64,000 bases of DNA from Clostridiales bacterium (GTDB lineage Bacteria > Bacillota > Clostridia > Oscillospirales > Oscillospiraceae): positions 1 to 64,000 of the forward strand of contig DUOX01000032.1 of the NCBI GenBank assembly GCA_012838665.1, written 5' to 3'. Position 1 is the stretch's first letter. Each line of letters begins with the position of its first letter. The notes under the pieces are model-generated. The model made no database searches and had not been told where the DNA came from. It saw only the letters and a list, made by a program, of their open reading frames with translations. Shown here piece by piece: positions 26,724-36,050 of the stretch. The position numbers and the translations under genes are program-made.

Positions 26724-27980
26724 ATGCACGAAATGATTACTCTCCCCAACGGGGTAAGAATAGCTTTCGAGAAAATGGACAACGTCCGCTCCGCTGCGAT
26801 AGGCATATGGGTGGGAGTGGGCTCCCGCTATGAAAAGGCGGCGGAAAACGGGGCCACCCATTTTATTGAACACATGCTCTTTAAAGGCACGGACAAATAC
26901 AGCGCCCAAGAGCTGGCCGCCGCTATGGACAGCATCGGAGGGCAGATAAACGCATACACCACCAGGGAGAGCACCTGCTATTATGCCAGGGTGCCGGACT
27001 ATCATCTGGATAAGGCCATTGAAATTCTCTGCGACATGTTTTTCAACCTCCGTTTCGACCAGGCCGACGTGGACAGCGAGAGGGGGGTAATTCTTGAGGA
27101 GATCGACATGTACGAGGACAGCCCTGAGGATTTGGTGGTGGAAAAAATGTTTGCCAAGTGCCTTACCGGCTCTTTGGGCAGGCCAATACTTGGCAAATCC
27201 TCCACCTTGTCGGCCATGACCGGCGAAGACCTGCGCAAATTCAAGGAGCGCCGTTATATTGCGCCCCGTATAGTGGTGGCCCTCTGCGGCAGATTTGATG
27301 ACGGCCGCATAAACCAGATACAGGAGTGTTTCTCCGCCCTGGAAAAGCGCAGGGACACAAGCCCCCGCAGCAGCGTCTATATCCCCTGCTTTACGGTCAG
27401 GCGCAAGTCCATAGAGCAAAACCATCTATGCCTGGGTTTTCCGGGAGTGTCCATCGGAAGCGATGACCGCTTCACCATGCATCTGACGTCCACCATACTC
27501 GGGGGCGGCATGTCCTCCCGCCTGTTTCAGTCCATCCGCGAAAATCACGGCCTTTGCTACTCCATTTATTCATTTTCGGCCAGCTTTGCGGATTTAGGGC
27601 TCTTTGGTATCACCACGGCCCTGAGCCGGGAGACGGAGCAAAAGGCCCTGGGCCTTATTATGGAGGAGCTGAAACATTTCCGCCAGGAAGGCGTGACCCA
27701 GAGTGAACTTGACAGGGCAAGGGAGCAGGCCAAGTCCAATCTGCTCATGTCCCTGGAATCCACTTCCTCCCGCATGAACAGGCTGGGGTCCGGTGTGCTG
27801 CATTTGGGGGAAAGCATGGATCCCGACGATCTGATTAGACGTTACGACGCAATAACCACGGAGGATATTTTGGCCCTTGCCCAAAGGGTGCTGGACTTCG
27901 ATGAAATGTCCTTTTCCGCCGTGGGCCGCGTCAGCGATATCGACGTATACCGGGAAGTCCTAAAGCGCCAACAGGTTTGA
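26724..27980 (+). CDS. M16-family zinc peptidase
   Basis: A 418-aa cytoplasmic insulinase/mitochondrial-processing-like peptidase. The inverted zinc motif HFIEH (His46, Glu49, His50) and the distal Glu in ERGVILEEIDMYEDSPED are intact, so it should be active. The C-terminal half has the family SRLFQSIRENHGLCYSIYS segment. Length and position after pnp match the B. subtilis YmxG/MlpA gene. Native substrates in Firmicutes are not well defined. Confidence 0.93.
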   Translation: MHEMITLPNGVRIAFEKMDNVRSAAIGIWVGVGSRYEKAAENGATHFIEHMLFKGTDKYSAQELAAAMDSIGGQINAYTTRESTCYYARVPDYHLDKAIEILCDMFFNLRFDQADVDSERGVILEEIDMYEDSPEDLVVEKMFAKCLTGSLGRPILGKSSTLSAMTGEDLRKFKERRYIAPRIVVALCGRFDDGRINQIQECFSALEKRRDTSPRSSVYIPCFTVRRKSIEQNHLCLGFPGVSIGSDDRFTMHLTSTILGGGMSSRLFQSIRENHGLCYSIYSFSASFADLGLFGITTALSRETEQKALGLIMEELKHFRQEGVTQSELDRAREQAKSNLLMSLESTSSRMNRLGSGVLHLGESMDPDDLIRRYDAITTEDILALAQRVLDFDEMSFSAVGRVSDIDVYREVLKRQQV

Positions 27981-28021
27981 AAGCCAGCCCGCCGCTCCCC
28001 ATTCGCCGTAACAGCGCCTAC

Positions 28022-28050
28022 TTGATACTCGTCAAAAAACCTGATAAAAT
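28022..28050 (+). promoter_or_regulatory. recJ promoter
   Basis: TTGATA (28022-28027), exactly 17 bp, TAAAAT (28045-28050). It lies 46 bp before the recJ ATG. Confidence 0.65.
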
Positions 28051-28095
28051 ATAATAATAACTATTTTACTCTATCCTGCGCATCGGGGGCCACAT

Positions 28096-30108
28096 ATGAA
28101 ATTCCCAAACTGGAAAATTCTATACACCGGGGTCCAGGCTCCGCCGGCACTTCCGGAGGCGCGCTTTACGCCTCTCCTGGCCGCAATTTTGGAGGCCCGC
28201 GGAATTACTTCGCCGGAGGACACTCGGAAGTTTTTATTTGGCAAAGAGGAGCTTCTTGAAGACCCCCTGCTGCTGAAGGATATACACCTTGCCGTAGACA
28301 GAATTGAAAAGGCAGTCCAAAAGGGCGAAAAAGTGGCGGTCTACGGCGACTACGATGTGGACGGCATCACCGCCGCCTGTATGATGACGGACTACCTCCA
28401 AAGCCGGGGGCTGGACTGCCTGCTGTACATACCCGACAGAATCGAAGAGGGCTACGGCCTCAATACCGCTGCCATTAAAAGCCTGGGAGAGCGGGGTGTC
28501 AGCCTGATTATAACCGTTGACTGCGGCGTAACCGCCATTGCCGAGACGGAGCACGCAAGCAGCCTGGGCATTGATATGATAATTACCGACCACCACGAGT
28601 GCCGGGAGGCGCTTCCCGCCGCCAAGGCGGTTATCAATCCCAAGAGGCCGGACTGCCCCTATCCCAACCCTTCCCTGGCAGGGGTGGGCGTGGTCTTTAA
28701 GCTGCTTTGCGCAGTTGAGCGGGATTCCGCTCATATACTGGAGCGCTATGGCGACCTTGTGGCAGTGGGTACCATCGCCGATGTAATGCCGCTGACCGGC
28801 GAAAACCGTTACATAACCTGGACGGGTCTGGAAAAACTCAACCGCAACCCCAGGCCGGGCATTGCCGCCCTGCTCAGGGAGTCAGGCCTGGCCGACAGGC
28901 GGCTGAACGCTACAAGCGTGGGCTTTTCCGTGGCCCCCAAACTAAACGCCGCCGGCCGCCTTGGGCAGGTGGAGATAGCCACCCGTCTCCTGCTTACGGA
29001 GAACAGGAAAGAGGCCGAGAAGCTGGCCCGCCGGCTGTGCGAGCTCAACCGCAGCCGCCAAGCCATGGAATTGGATATCTGGAAACAGGCCGAAGCCATG
29101 ATGGGCGGCGCATCGCCCGATACTCCCATAGTGCTAGCCAGCGAGGACTGGCATCAGGGAGTTGTGGGCATTGCCGCGTCCCGGCTGACGGAGGTTTTTT
29201 CCGTGCCGGCTGTGATGATATGCTTTGATGGGGACATGGGCAAGGGTTCCTGCCGGAGCTATGGTACCTTTAATTTTTTTGAGGCCCTCAGCGCCTGTTC
29301 GGAGCATTTGGAGAGCTTTGGCGGACATGCCCTGGCCGCCGGACTGAACATACGCCGGGATAAAGTCGATGATTTCCGCAGCGCTTTGGAGAAATACTAT
29401 CTCCAAACCCCCCCTGAATATGCGCCACAGTTGGAGCTGGATCTCCGCATTGAGTCGCCAAAGCTTCTCAGCATGGAATGCGTGGAATCCCTTGAGCTGT
29501 TAGAGCCCTGCGGCCACGGAAACCCCAAACCCCAGCTCTGCATTATGGACGCCCTGCTGAAGTCGGTTATGCCCATAGGAGACAGGCATCTCCGGCTTTA
29601 TATATCCAAATTCAATCAGTCTTACGAGTGCGTGTTTTTTTCCTGCCGGGAGGAAGAATTGGGCCTCAAAGCAGGAGACAGAATCGACGTGGCTTTTTCT
29701 CCCCAAATCAATGAATTCAGAGGCCGCCGCACCGTGCAGCTGCATATTATAGATATAAAACCTCACGACCCCCTGCCCCTGTGCCGCAGGGTGCTGGCGG
29801 GAATGGAGGGTATCTCTCCTCTGGAGGGCGACGGCCTTTCCCCCACCAGGCGGGAATTTGCGAAAATATGGCGCAGGCTGGAGGCCGCAGGCGGAAGCCT
29901 GTCCGAGGATTTGGAGGAAACTCTTTATGCCCTCCGCCCGAAAGACATGCCCTTGGAGCGGGCCTGCGTCTGTTTGGCGGTTTTCAAAGAACTGGGCCTT
30001 TTGAAACTGGAGCTGAATGGAGACAATATTAGCATGGAGCAGATTTCCACTAACGGTAAAAAGAAGCTATCCGAATCGGGAATCCTGCAAAAACTATCCG
30101 GAAAATAA
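28096..30108 (+). CDS. recJ: Single-strand DNA exonuclease RecJ
   Basis: A 670-aa 5'-3' ssDNA exonuclease of recombination and mismatch repair. The DHH phosphoesterase motifs are visible: YGDYDVDGITA, VDCGVTA and ITDHHE, then LNAAGRLG and the DHHA1-region SFGGHALAAGL, followed by an OB-fold. Length is at the upper end for Firmicutes but normal. GGGGG lies about 8 bases before the ATG. relA follows after 33 bp, so co-transcription is likely. Confidence 0.95.
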   Translation: MKFPNWKILYTGVQAPPALPEARFTPLLAAILEARGITSPEDTRKFLFGKEELLEDPLLLKDIHLAVDRIEKAVQKGEKVAVYGDYDVDGITAACMMTDYLQSRGLDCLLYIPDRIEEGYGLNTAAIKSLGERGVSLIITVDCGVTAIAETEHASSLGIDMIITDHHECREALPAAKAVINPKRPDCPYPNPSLAGVGVVFKLLCAVERDSAHILERYGDLVAVGTIADVMPLTGENRYITWTGLEKLNRNPRPGIAALLRESGLADRRLNATSVGFSVAPKLNAAGRLGQVEIATRLLLTENRKEAEKLARRLCELNRSRQAMELDIWKQAEAMMGGASPDTPIVLASEDWHQGVVGIAASRLTEVFSVPAVMICFDGDMGKGSCRSYGTFNFFEALSACSEHLESFGGHALAAGLNIRRDKVDDFRSALEKYYLQTPPEYAPQLELDLRIESPKLLSMECVESLELLEPCGHGNPKPQLCIMDALLKSVMPIGDRHLRLYISKFNQSYECVFFSCREEELGLKAGDRIDVAFSPQINEFRGRRTVQLHIIDIKPHDPLPLCRRVLAGMEGISPLEGDGLSPTRREFAKIWRRLEAAGGSLSEDLEETLYALRPKDMPLERACVCLAVFKELGLLKLELNGDNISMEQISTNGKKKLSESGILQKLSGK

Positions 30109-30141
30109 ATCTGTTTAACGTAATCAAAGGAGGTGAAAGTC

Positions 30142-32355
30142 ATGGCGGAACTTACATTAGTCGAGGAAATGTATAAAAGGTTAGAGGAGACAATCCGCGC
30201 CGGGAACCCCGGGGCGGACCTTACCCGTGTCCGCGCAGCCTTCGAATTGGCCGAAAAGGCCCATGCCGGACATAAACGCCGTGACGGCACCCCCTATGTG
30301 ACCCATGTCATAGCCGCAGCGGAGATAACGGCGGAAATTGGTCTTGACGAGGTTTCCATTGTATCCGCCCTCCTCCATGACTGCATAGAAGACACCGGCA
30401 TTACCTACGAGGATATTAAAAAACAGTTCGGGCAAACCGTGGCCGATATTGTAGAGGGCGTCACAAAGCTGACTCGTGTTCAGTATACCAGCAAAGAAGA
30501 CGAGCAGATGGAAAACATACGCAAGATGCTTATGGCCATGGCCAAGGATATACGGGTAATACTTATAAAAATTGCCGACAGGCTTCACAACATGCGTACC
30601 ATGGACTATCAGACGGAGGAGAAGCAGCGCTCCAAATCCCTTGAGACCATGGAAATCTACGCTCCCATTGCCCACCGGCTGGGCATGCAGAAGATAAAAT
30701 GGGAGCTGGAGGACCTTTCCCTGCTGTATCTTGACCCCATAGGCTTCAAGGAAATCACCAACATACTTAACGAGCGCATGGATACCTTGAAAGAGTTCAT
30801 GTCCAGCGTGGAAAACCGGATTAAGGCCAGGCTGGACGACTGGGGGATTAATTCCACTATTTACGGCCGAATCAAGCATATTTACAGTATCTACCGAAAG
30901 ATGTATTCCCAAAAGCGGGGCCTGGACGAGATTTTTGACCTCTGCGCCTTCCGTGTAATTGTGGATAACATTACGGACTGCTACAACGTCCTGGGACATA
31001 TACACGATATGTTTAAGCTCGTGCCGGGCAGATTTAAGGACTATATCAGCACCCCCAAGCCTAATATGTATCAGAGCGTCCATACCACCGTCATAGGCAA
31101 CGAGGGCATACCCTTTGAGGTGCAGATCCGCACCTGGGAAATGCATCATACTGCCGAATACGGCGTGGCCGCACATTGGAAATACAAGAGCGGCGAACAG
31201 GGCATCCGGCCCGGCGACGAGGAGAAGTTCGCCTGGATTCGACGACTTTTGGAGAACCAGCAGGATTCCGAGGCTCAAGACTTTTTCCACGACCTGAAGA
31301 TTGACATGTTTGCGGACGAGGTCTTCGTCTTTACACCTAAAGGCGACGTTATAAACCTCCCTGCCGGGGCGACCCCAATAGATTTTGCCTACAGCATACA
31401 CTCCGCCATCGGCAATACCATGGTGGGAGCCAAGGTCAACGGCCGCCTCGTGCCTTTTGACCATGTGCTACAAAACGGCGATATTGTGGACATTATCACC
31501 TCAAAATCCTCCTCCGGCCCCAGCCGTGACTGGTTGAAGCTGGCCAAGAGCGGCTCTGCCAGGACAAAGATAAAACAGTGGTTCAAGAAGGAGCGCCGGG
31601 AGGAGAACATCATCCATGGCAAGGCCATGTTTGAAAGCGAGATGAAACGGGCCGGGCTTTCCATGTCCAGCCTAAACGACGAGGAACTTGTATCCATAAT
31701 CCTCGAAAAGCTTTCCGTCCCCTCCCTGGACGATATGTACTCCGCCATAGGCTATGGCGGTATGACCGCAGTCCGGGCGGTAAACCGGATAAAGGACGAA
31801 ATAATAAAGGCACAGAGACCTCCTGCCAAGTCCGTACTCGACAAGCTGAACGAGCAGGTGGAAAGGCATGCCCGCATCCACCAGAAAAACATCAAAGCGG
31901 TGCACGGGGTGCTGGTGGAAGGCCTGGACAACTGCCTGATTAAGCTCTCCCGCTGCTGCACTCCCGTGCCCGGAGACGAAATTGTGGGCTTTATCACCCG
32001 GGGCCATGGAGTCTCCATCCACAGGAGGGACTGCCCGAACTACATTAACGGCATTAATAACCCGGAGGACGGGGGCCGCTGGGTAAACGTCTCCTGGGCG
32101 GATAATCCCACGGATTCCTATACCACAACCGTAAAAATACTTGCAAAGGAGCGGAGCGGCCTGGTAATGGACCTGGCCACGGAATTGAACTCCATGAATG
32201 CCAAAGTTCGCAGCCTCTCCGCCCGGGATGTGGGGGGCGGCAAATCCACCGCAACGGTGACCCTGGAGGTTAAAAACCTTGAAGACCTGAAGGTGCTCAT
32301 TAACCGCCTGAATTCTATAAGCGGCGTCTCCGAAGTAGTGCGAGCCGGCGGTTAA
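30142..32355 (+). CDS. relA: Bifunctional (p)ppGpp synthetase/hydrolase
   Basis: Long RSH enzyme of the stringent response, 737 aa. The N-terminal HD hydrolase keeps HDCIED (residues 79-84), so degradation should be active. The synthetase domain has the conserved FKDYISTPKPNMYQSVHTTV block. TGS (VFTPKGDVINLPAGATPIDFAY), helical, zinc-finger-like (SRCCTPVPGD) and C-terminal ACT domains follow. The start is the ATG at 30142, six bases after AAAGGAGGTG. dtd and an MBL hydrolase follow in the usual Firmicutes order recJ-relA-dtd. Confidence 0.96.
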   Translation: MAELTLVEEMYKRLEETIRAGNPGADLTRVRAAFELAEKAHAGHKRRDGTPYVTHVIAAAEITAEIGLDEVSIVSALLHDCIEDTGITYEDIKKQFGQTVADIVEGVTKLTRVQYTSKEDEQMENIRKMLMAMAKDIRVILIKIADRLHNMRTMDYQTEEKQRSKSLETMEIYAPIAHRLGMQKIKWELEDLSLLYLDPIGFKEITNILNERMDTLKEFMSSVENRIKARLDDWGINSTIYGRIKHIYSIYRKMYSQKRGLDEIFDLCAFRVIVDNITDCYNVLGHIHDMFKLVPGRFKDYISTPKPNMYQSVHTTVIGNEGIPFEVQIRTWEMHHTAEYGVAAHWKYKSGEQGIRPGDEEKFAWIRRLLENQQDSEAQDFFHDLKIDMFADEVFVFTPKGDVINLPAGATPIDFAYSIHSAIGNTMVGAKVNGRLVPFDHVLQNGDIVDIITSKSSSGPSRDWLKLAKSGSARTKIKQWFKKERREENIIHGKAMFESEMKRAGLSMSSLNDEELVSIILEKLSVPSLDDMYSAIGYGGMTAVRAVNRIKDEIIKAQRPPAKSVLDKLNEQVERHARIHQKNIKAVHGVLVEGLDNCLIKLSRCCTPVPGDEIVGFITRGHGVSIHRRDCPNYINGINNPEDGGRWVNVSWADNPTDSYTTTVKILAKERSGLVMDLATELNSMNAKVRSLSARDVGGGKSTATVTLEVKNLEDLKVLINRLNSISGVSEVVRAGG

Positions 32356-32395
32356 CCCCCGTTTTTATTCACTTTAAGAAAAGGAGACCATAACC

Positions 32396-32839
32396 ATGCG
32401 AGCAGTTGTCACCCGCGTTGAGTCAGCCTCCGTAACCATAGACGGAGAGGTAAAAGCCAGTATAGGAAAGGGTTTTCTTGTCCTTCTGGGCATCCATGTG
32501 GACGATACCGATGCGGAGGCCAAAAAGATAGCGGATAAAATCTGCGGCCTGAGAGTGTTTGAGGATGACAAGGGCAAAATGAATGTCTCCCCCGGCGATG
32601 CCGGGGCGGAGATACTCCTGGTTTCCCAATTTACCCTGTACGGTGATTGCCGCCAGCGTCGTCCGGGCTTTACCGCAGCGGCCCGGCCGGAGCAGGCCAT
32701 CCCCCTCTACGAACTGTGCGTTGCCGAATGCCGTGCCCGGGGCTTCAAGGTGGAAACGGGCCAGTTCGGCGCCTATATGAAGGTGGCCTCGGTTAACGAT
32801 GGCCCGGTAACCCTGATATTAGATACAAATGACCTGTAA
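32396..32839 (+). CDS. dtd: D-aminoacyl-tRNA deacylase
   Basis: A 147-aa homodimeric editing enzyme that removes D-amino acids from tRNA. The family motifs SQFTLYGD (SQxT) and NDGPVTLIL (NxGP cross-subunit Gly-cisPro) are both present. Length is standard (145-150 aa). AAGGAG lies ten bases upstream of the ATG. It lies between relA and an MBL hydrolase with small gaps. Confidence 0.96.
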   Translation: MRAVVTRVESASVTIDGEVKASIGKGFLVLLGIHVDDTDAEAKKIADKICGLRVFEDDKGKMNVSPGDAGAEILLVSQFTLYGDCRQRRPGFTAAARPEQAIPLYELCVAECRARGFKVETGQFGAYMKVASVNDGPVTLILDTNDL

Positions 32840-32850
32840 GGAGGACAATT

Positions 32851-33462
32851 ATGCTCATAAAAACCCTGCCCGTGGGCCATCTGGAAACCAACTGCTATGT
32901 AGTAACCGATGAAAACACGCTGGAATGCGCGGTCATTGACCCGGGTGACGAATCTAACACGGTGCTGGACTATCTGGAGTCCAACAAACTCAAATGCAAG
33001 TATATTTTCCTTACCCACGGCCACTTTGATCACACTATGGCGGTAAATACGGTCCATGAGGAAACCGGAGCGGTGGTGTGCATCCACGAAAAGGAAATCA
33101 ATACTGACGGAAAAGGCGGCCTGTACGCCTTCATCCCCCCTCAGGGTACCATCCATTACAAAGAAGGTGACGTCATGAAGGTGGGCGGCCTGGAATTCCA
33201 TGTTATTGAAACACCGGGGCACACCCCCGGCGGAGTCACTCTGCGCTGCGAAAACACCCTGTTCACCGGGGATACCCTGTTTAAGGACAGCTGCGGCAGA
33301 ACGGACTTTCCCGGAGGAGACATGCAGACCCTGATGAAATCCCTGCGCCGTCTCGCTGAACTTCCCGGAGACTATGAAGTCTATCCCGGCCATATGGACA
33401 GCACTACCCTGGACAGGGAACGCAGGTTTAACTACTATATGAAATACGCCATCACTGGATGA
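32851..33462 (+). CDS. Metallo-beta-lactamase-fold hydrolase (YqgX/glyoxalase II-like)
   Basis: A 203-aa cytoplasmic hydrolase with the binuclear metal motif THGHFDH (His56, His58, Asp60, His61), later HVIETPGHTPGG and YPGHMDSTT. The compact size, lacking the C-terminal helical domain of true glyoxalase II, matches the YqgX/YcbL group, some of which have glyoxalase II activity. AAGGAGG lies before the ATG, 11 bp after dtd. The gene ends at a terminator. Confidence 0.9.
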   Translation: MLIKTLPVGHLETNCYVVTDENTLECAVIDPGDESNTVLDYLESNKLKCKYIFLTHGHFDHTMAVNTVHEETGAVVCIHEKEINTDGKGGLYAFIPPQGTIHYKEGDVMKVGGLEFHVIETPGHTPGGVTLRCENTLFTGDTLFKDSCGRTDFPGGDMQTLMKSLRRLAELPGDYEVYPGHMDSTTLDRERRFNYYMKYAITG

Positions 33463-33471
33463 AGCAGCGCA

Positions 33472-33500
33472 AAATAAACCGGGGAAGTCCCGGTTTATTT
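33472..33500 (+). terminator. Terminator of the recJ-relA-dtd-MBL group
   Basis: Perfect 12-bp stem AAATAAACCGGG (33472-33483) with its complement CCCGGTTTATTT (33489-33500) and a five-base loop. The T-rich 3' arm supports termination. Confidence 0.8.
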
Positions 33501-33548
33501 ATGCGCCGGGCACAAGCCAGGGGCTTTTATTGTGGAGAAAACTCTGTC

Positions 33549-33577
33549 TTGACAGCCGTCTTTTTTGATGTTACCAT
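33549..33577 (+). promoter_or_regulatory. tRNA-Leu promoter
   Basis: Consensus TTGACA (33549-33554), 17 bp, TACCAT (33572-33577), placing the start a few bases before the tRNA at 33607. Confidence 0.7.
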
Positions 33578-33606
33578 GAAAAGTGCTCAAAAAAAGCGTA
33601 AAACCC

Positions 33607-33696
33607 GCCGGTGTGGCGGAATAGGCAGACGCCCGGGACTTAAAATCCCGTGAGGGTTTACCCCTCGTACCGGTTCGACCCCGGTCACCGGCACCA
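33607..33696 (+). tRNA. tRNA-Leu (anticodon TAA)
   Basis: Class II tRNA. The acceptor stem GCCGGTG (33607-33613) pairs with CACCGGC (33686-33692), followed by an encoded ACCA. The anticodon stem CGGGA/TCCCG encloses CTTAAAA, giving anticodon TAA at 33641-33643, which reads UUA. A long variable arm and TTCGA in the T-loop are present. Confidence 0.96.
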
Positions 33697-33726
33697 GGCC
33701 GGAGCGTTTCAGCTTCGGCCTTTTTT
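33697..33726 (+). terminator. tRNA-Leu terminator
   Basis: Stem GGCCGGAGC (33697-33705) with GCTTCGGCC (33712-33720, one G-U), six-base loop and TTTTTT, directly after the tRNA 3' end. Confidence 0.9.
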
Positions 33727-33778
33727 GTTTGGTAACGCCATAGTCCGCCCCCCAGGTCGGGGATTAATCAAGCAATTA

Positions 33779-33806
33779 GCCCGGAAAAGCTTTTTCCGGG
33801 CCTTTT
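33779..33806 (+). terminator. Second hairpin with CTTTT tail before metK
   Basis: Ten-bp stem GCCCGGAAAA (33779-33788) with TTTTCCGGGC (33792-33801), then CTTTT. It lies upstream of the metK promoter, so it probably insulates metK from tRNA read-through. I see no SAM riboswitch attached to it. Confidence 0.6.
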
Positions 33807-33850
33807 CAACTAAAAACAGACATGAACACAGCAAAAAACCAATTTCCGCG

Positions 33851-33879
33851 TTGGAGTTTTTTGTTATTTATGATATAAT
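33851..33879 (+). promoter_or_regulatory. metK promoter
   Basis: TTGGAG (33851-33856), 17 bp, perfect TATAAT (33874-33879). The resulting leader is about 110 bases and contains only a small GTCAA-GCGG-TTGAC hairpin (33920-33933). It does not resemble the S-box or SMK box. Confidence 0.65.
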
Positions 33880-33995
33880 AACCGCAGAGTGTGCGCGGCT
33901 TCTTTATTTTCGATTAGCCGTCAAGCGGTTGACAAGTTTCAGATTTAGAGCCTAAAGACAAAGCATAAATAAAAAAGCTAAGCGAGGTAGTAGAT

Positions 33996-35186
33996 ATGAG
34001 CAGTATTACAAACCGGGTCTTTACTTCCGAATCGGTAACTGAGGGCCATCCCGACAAAATCTGCGACCAGATTGCAGATGCAGTGCTGGATTCCATCCTT
34101 GCCAAGGATAAGTTTGCCAGGGTGGCCTGCGAATGCGCCGTTACCACCGGCATAGTCATAGTCATGGGAGAAATCAGCACCAAGTGCTATGCGGACATCC
34201 CGTCCATAGTCCGGAACACGGTGAGGGAAATAGGATACGACAACCCGGAATACGGCTTTGACTATAAATCCTGCGCGGTGCTGACCGCCATAGACGAGCA
34301 GAGCCCCGACATTGCCATGGGCGTGGATAAGTCTCTGGAGTCAAAGTCCGGAGAAGGCGATGCCGAGTCCGAAATCGGCGCCGGCGACCAGGGGATGATG
34401 TTCGGCTTTGCCTGCGACGAAACTCCCGAGCTTATGCCGGCCCCGATATCCATGGCCCATAAACTCACCCGGCGCCTGGCTCAGGTCCGCAAGAGCGGCG
34501 AGCTGCCCTGGCTGCGCCCGGACGGCAAATCCCAGGTGTCCGTGCAATACAGCGCCGACGGACAGGTGGAGCGGGTTGCCTCCATAGTTGTCTCCACCCA
34601 GCATTCCGAGGAAATCGGCACAGACCAGCTCCGGGAAGCCGTTATGGAGACGGTTATCAAGCCCGTCATCCCCGCCCGCCTCGTTGACACATCTACAAGG
34701 ATATATATAAACCCCACCGGTCGCTTTGTTATCGGCGGCCCCGTAGGGGATTCCGGCCTTACCGGGAGAAAGATTATTGTGGACACCTACGGCGGATACG
34801 CGGCCCACGGCGGCGGCAGCTTCTCCGGCAAGGACCCCACCAAGGTGGACCGCTCCGGCGCGTATATGGCCAGATATGCCGCCAAGAACATTGTGGCCGC
34901 CGGTCTTGCCCGGCGCTGCCAAATCGAAATCGCCTACGCCATCGGAGTGGCAAGGCCCGTGTCCGTGTTTGTGGACACCCAAGGCACCGGCGTGCTTCCG
35001 AATGAAAAGATTGCGGAAATCATAAACAGGCATTTCGACCTGCGCCCGGCCAGGATTATATCCTATCTGGACCTGCGCCGCCCCATCTACCGCCAGACCG
35101 CTGCCTACGGCCACTTCGGCAGGACCGATTTGGACCTGCCCTGGGAAAAGCTGGACATGGTGGACACACTGAAAGAATATCTGTAA
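33996..35186 (+). CDS. metK: S-adenosylmethionine synthetase
   Basis: Makes SAM from methionine and ATP, 396 aa, normal length. Signature segments: [15 protein letters not shown] at the N-terminus, [12 protein letters not shown] (ATP binding) and [16 protein letters not shown] (phosphate loop). GAGGTAG precedes the ATG by about eight bases. It has its own promoter and is followed after 39 bp by rlmB, a SAM-dependent methyltransferase gene, in the same orientation. Confidence 0.98.
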   Translation: MSSITNRVFTSESVTEGHPDKICDQIADAVLDSILAKDKFARVACECAVTTGIVIVMGEISTKCYADIPSIVRNTVREIGYDNPEYGFDYKSCAVLTAIDEQSPDIAMGVDKSLESKSGEGDAESEIGAGDQGMMFGFACDETPELMPAPISMAHKLTRRLAQVRKSGELPWLRPDGKSQVSVQYSADGQVERVASIVVSTQHSEEIGTDQLREAVMETVIKPVIPARLVDTSTRIYINPTGRFVIGGPVGDSGLTGRKIIVDTYGGYAAHGGGSFSGKDPTKVDRSGAYMARYAAKNIVAAGLARRCQIEIAYAIGVARPVSVFVDTQGTGVLPNEKIAEIINRHFDLRPARIISYLDLRRPIYRQTAAYGHFGRTDLDLPWEKLDMVDTLKEYL

Positions 35187-35225
35187 TACCGCTGCTCAAA
35201 CCGCAAACTGATTACGGAGATGCAT

Positions 35226-35975
35226 ATGGAGTTTAAAAAGGACAGGGAAGACATTATCGAAGGCCGCAACGCTGTGCTTGAGGCCCTCCGGGCAGGACGG
35301 GCCATCGATAAGATATATATCACAAAGGGCGACAGGACCCTTGGCCACATCGTCTCCACGGCCCGGAAGGCTGGCTGCGTGGTGGCGGAGGTGGACAGGC
35401 GCAAGCTTGACTCTATGAGCGCCACAAAATCCCATCAAGGCGTCATTGCCCTTTGCGCGGTCCGGGAATACTGCACCATAAATGATATTTTGGCCATTGC
35501 CCGGCAGCGGGGGGAGCCGCCCTTTATCATCGCCTGCGATGAGATTTCCGACCCCCATAATCTGGGCGCCATCATCCGCACAGCCGAGTGTGCGGGCGCC
35601 CACGGGGTAATCATACCAAAACGCCGGAGCGCCGGCCTGACTTCCACGGTGGGCAAAACCTCTGCCGGAGCCGTGGAGCATATGGCCGTGGCCAGAGTGC
35701 CCAACCTTCCGGCAGCCCTGAAGGAGCTGAAGGAGTACGGGCTTTGGGTCTACGGCACCGCCGCCGAGGGCGGCTCCAATCTTTGGGAAACGGACCTGAA
35801 AGGCCCGGTCTGCATAGTTATCGGCTCGGAAGGCCAGGGCATGGGGCGCCTTGTTGGGGAAAACTGCGATTTTCTGGTCAGCATTCCCATGCGGGGCAGG
35901 CTGTCCTCTCTGAACGCCTCTGCCGCGGCGGCGGTGATGATGTACGAGGTTTTGCGCCAGCGTGAATCCTCCTGA
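35226..35975 (+). CDS. rlmB: TrmH/SpoU-family RNA 2'-O-methyltransferase, RlmB-like
   Basis: A 249-aa SPOUT-fold methyltransferase that 2'-O-methylates ribose in RNA; RlmB acts on G2251 of 23S rRNA. The N-terminal substrate-binding domain starts IIEGRNAVLEALRAG. The catalytic motifs are NLGAIIRTAE, VIGSEGQGM and IPMRGRLSSLNASAA, which form the SAM-binding knot. The start at 35226 has GGAG at a six-base spacing; the ATG at 35220 abuts that site and is unlikely. The related YacO/TrmH functions are an alternative. Confidence 0.92.
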   Translation: MEFKKDREDIIEGRNAVLEALRAGRAIDKIYITKGDRTLGHIVSTARKAGCVVAEVDRRKLDSMSATKSHQGVIALCAVREYCTINDILAIARQRGEPPFIIACDEISDPHNLGAIIRTAECAGAHGVIIPKRRSAGLTSTVGKTSAGAVEHMAVARVPNLPAALKELKEYGLWVYGTAAEGGSNLWETDLKGPVCIVIGSEGQGMGRLVGENCDFLVSIPMRGRLSSLNASAAAAVMMYEVLRQRESS

Positions 35976-35986
35976 CAAAAATCCCG

Positions 35987-36015
35987 TTGATTTCCCCTGC
36001 CAAACTCTATAAAAT
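35987..36015 (+). promoter_or_regulatory. Promoter of the P-type-ATPase-like gene
   Basis: TTGATT (35987-35992), 17 bp, TAAAAT (36010-36015), 36 bp before the ATG at 36051. Confidence 0.6.
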
Positions 36016-36050
36016 ACTGGCAATACCGCTCTGAAATTGAAGGATGCATA

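Noticed and set aside
30181..31464. Reverse-strand open frame (427 codons) opposite relA
   Set aside because: Fully antisense to an intact RSH gene; no supporting motif or start signal.
33697..33995. Possible SAM riboswitch upstream of metK
   Set aside because: The hairpins present are terminators for the tRNA unit or small stems; no S-box, SMK or SAM-II core sequence can be lined up.
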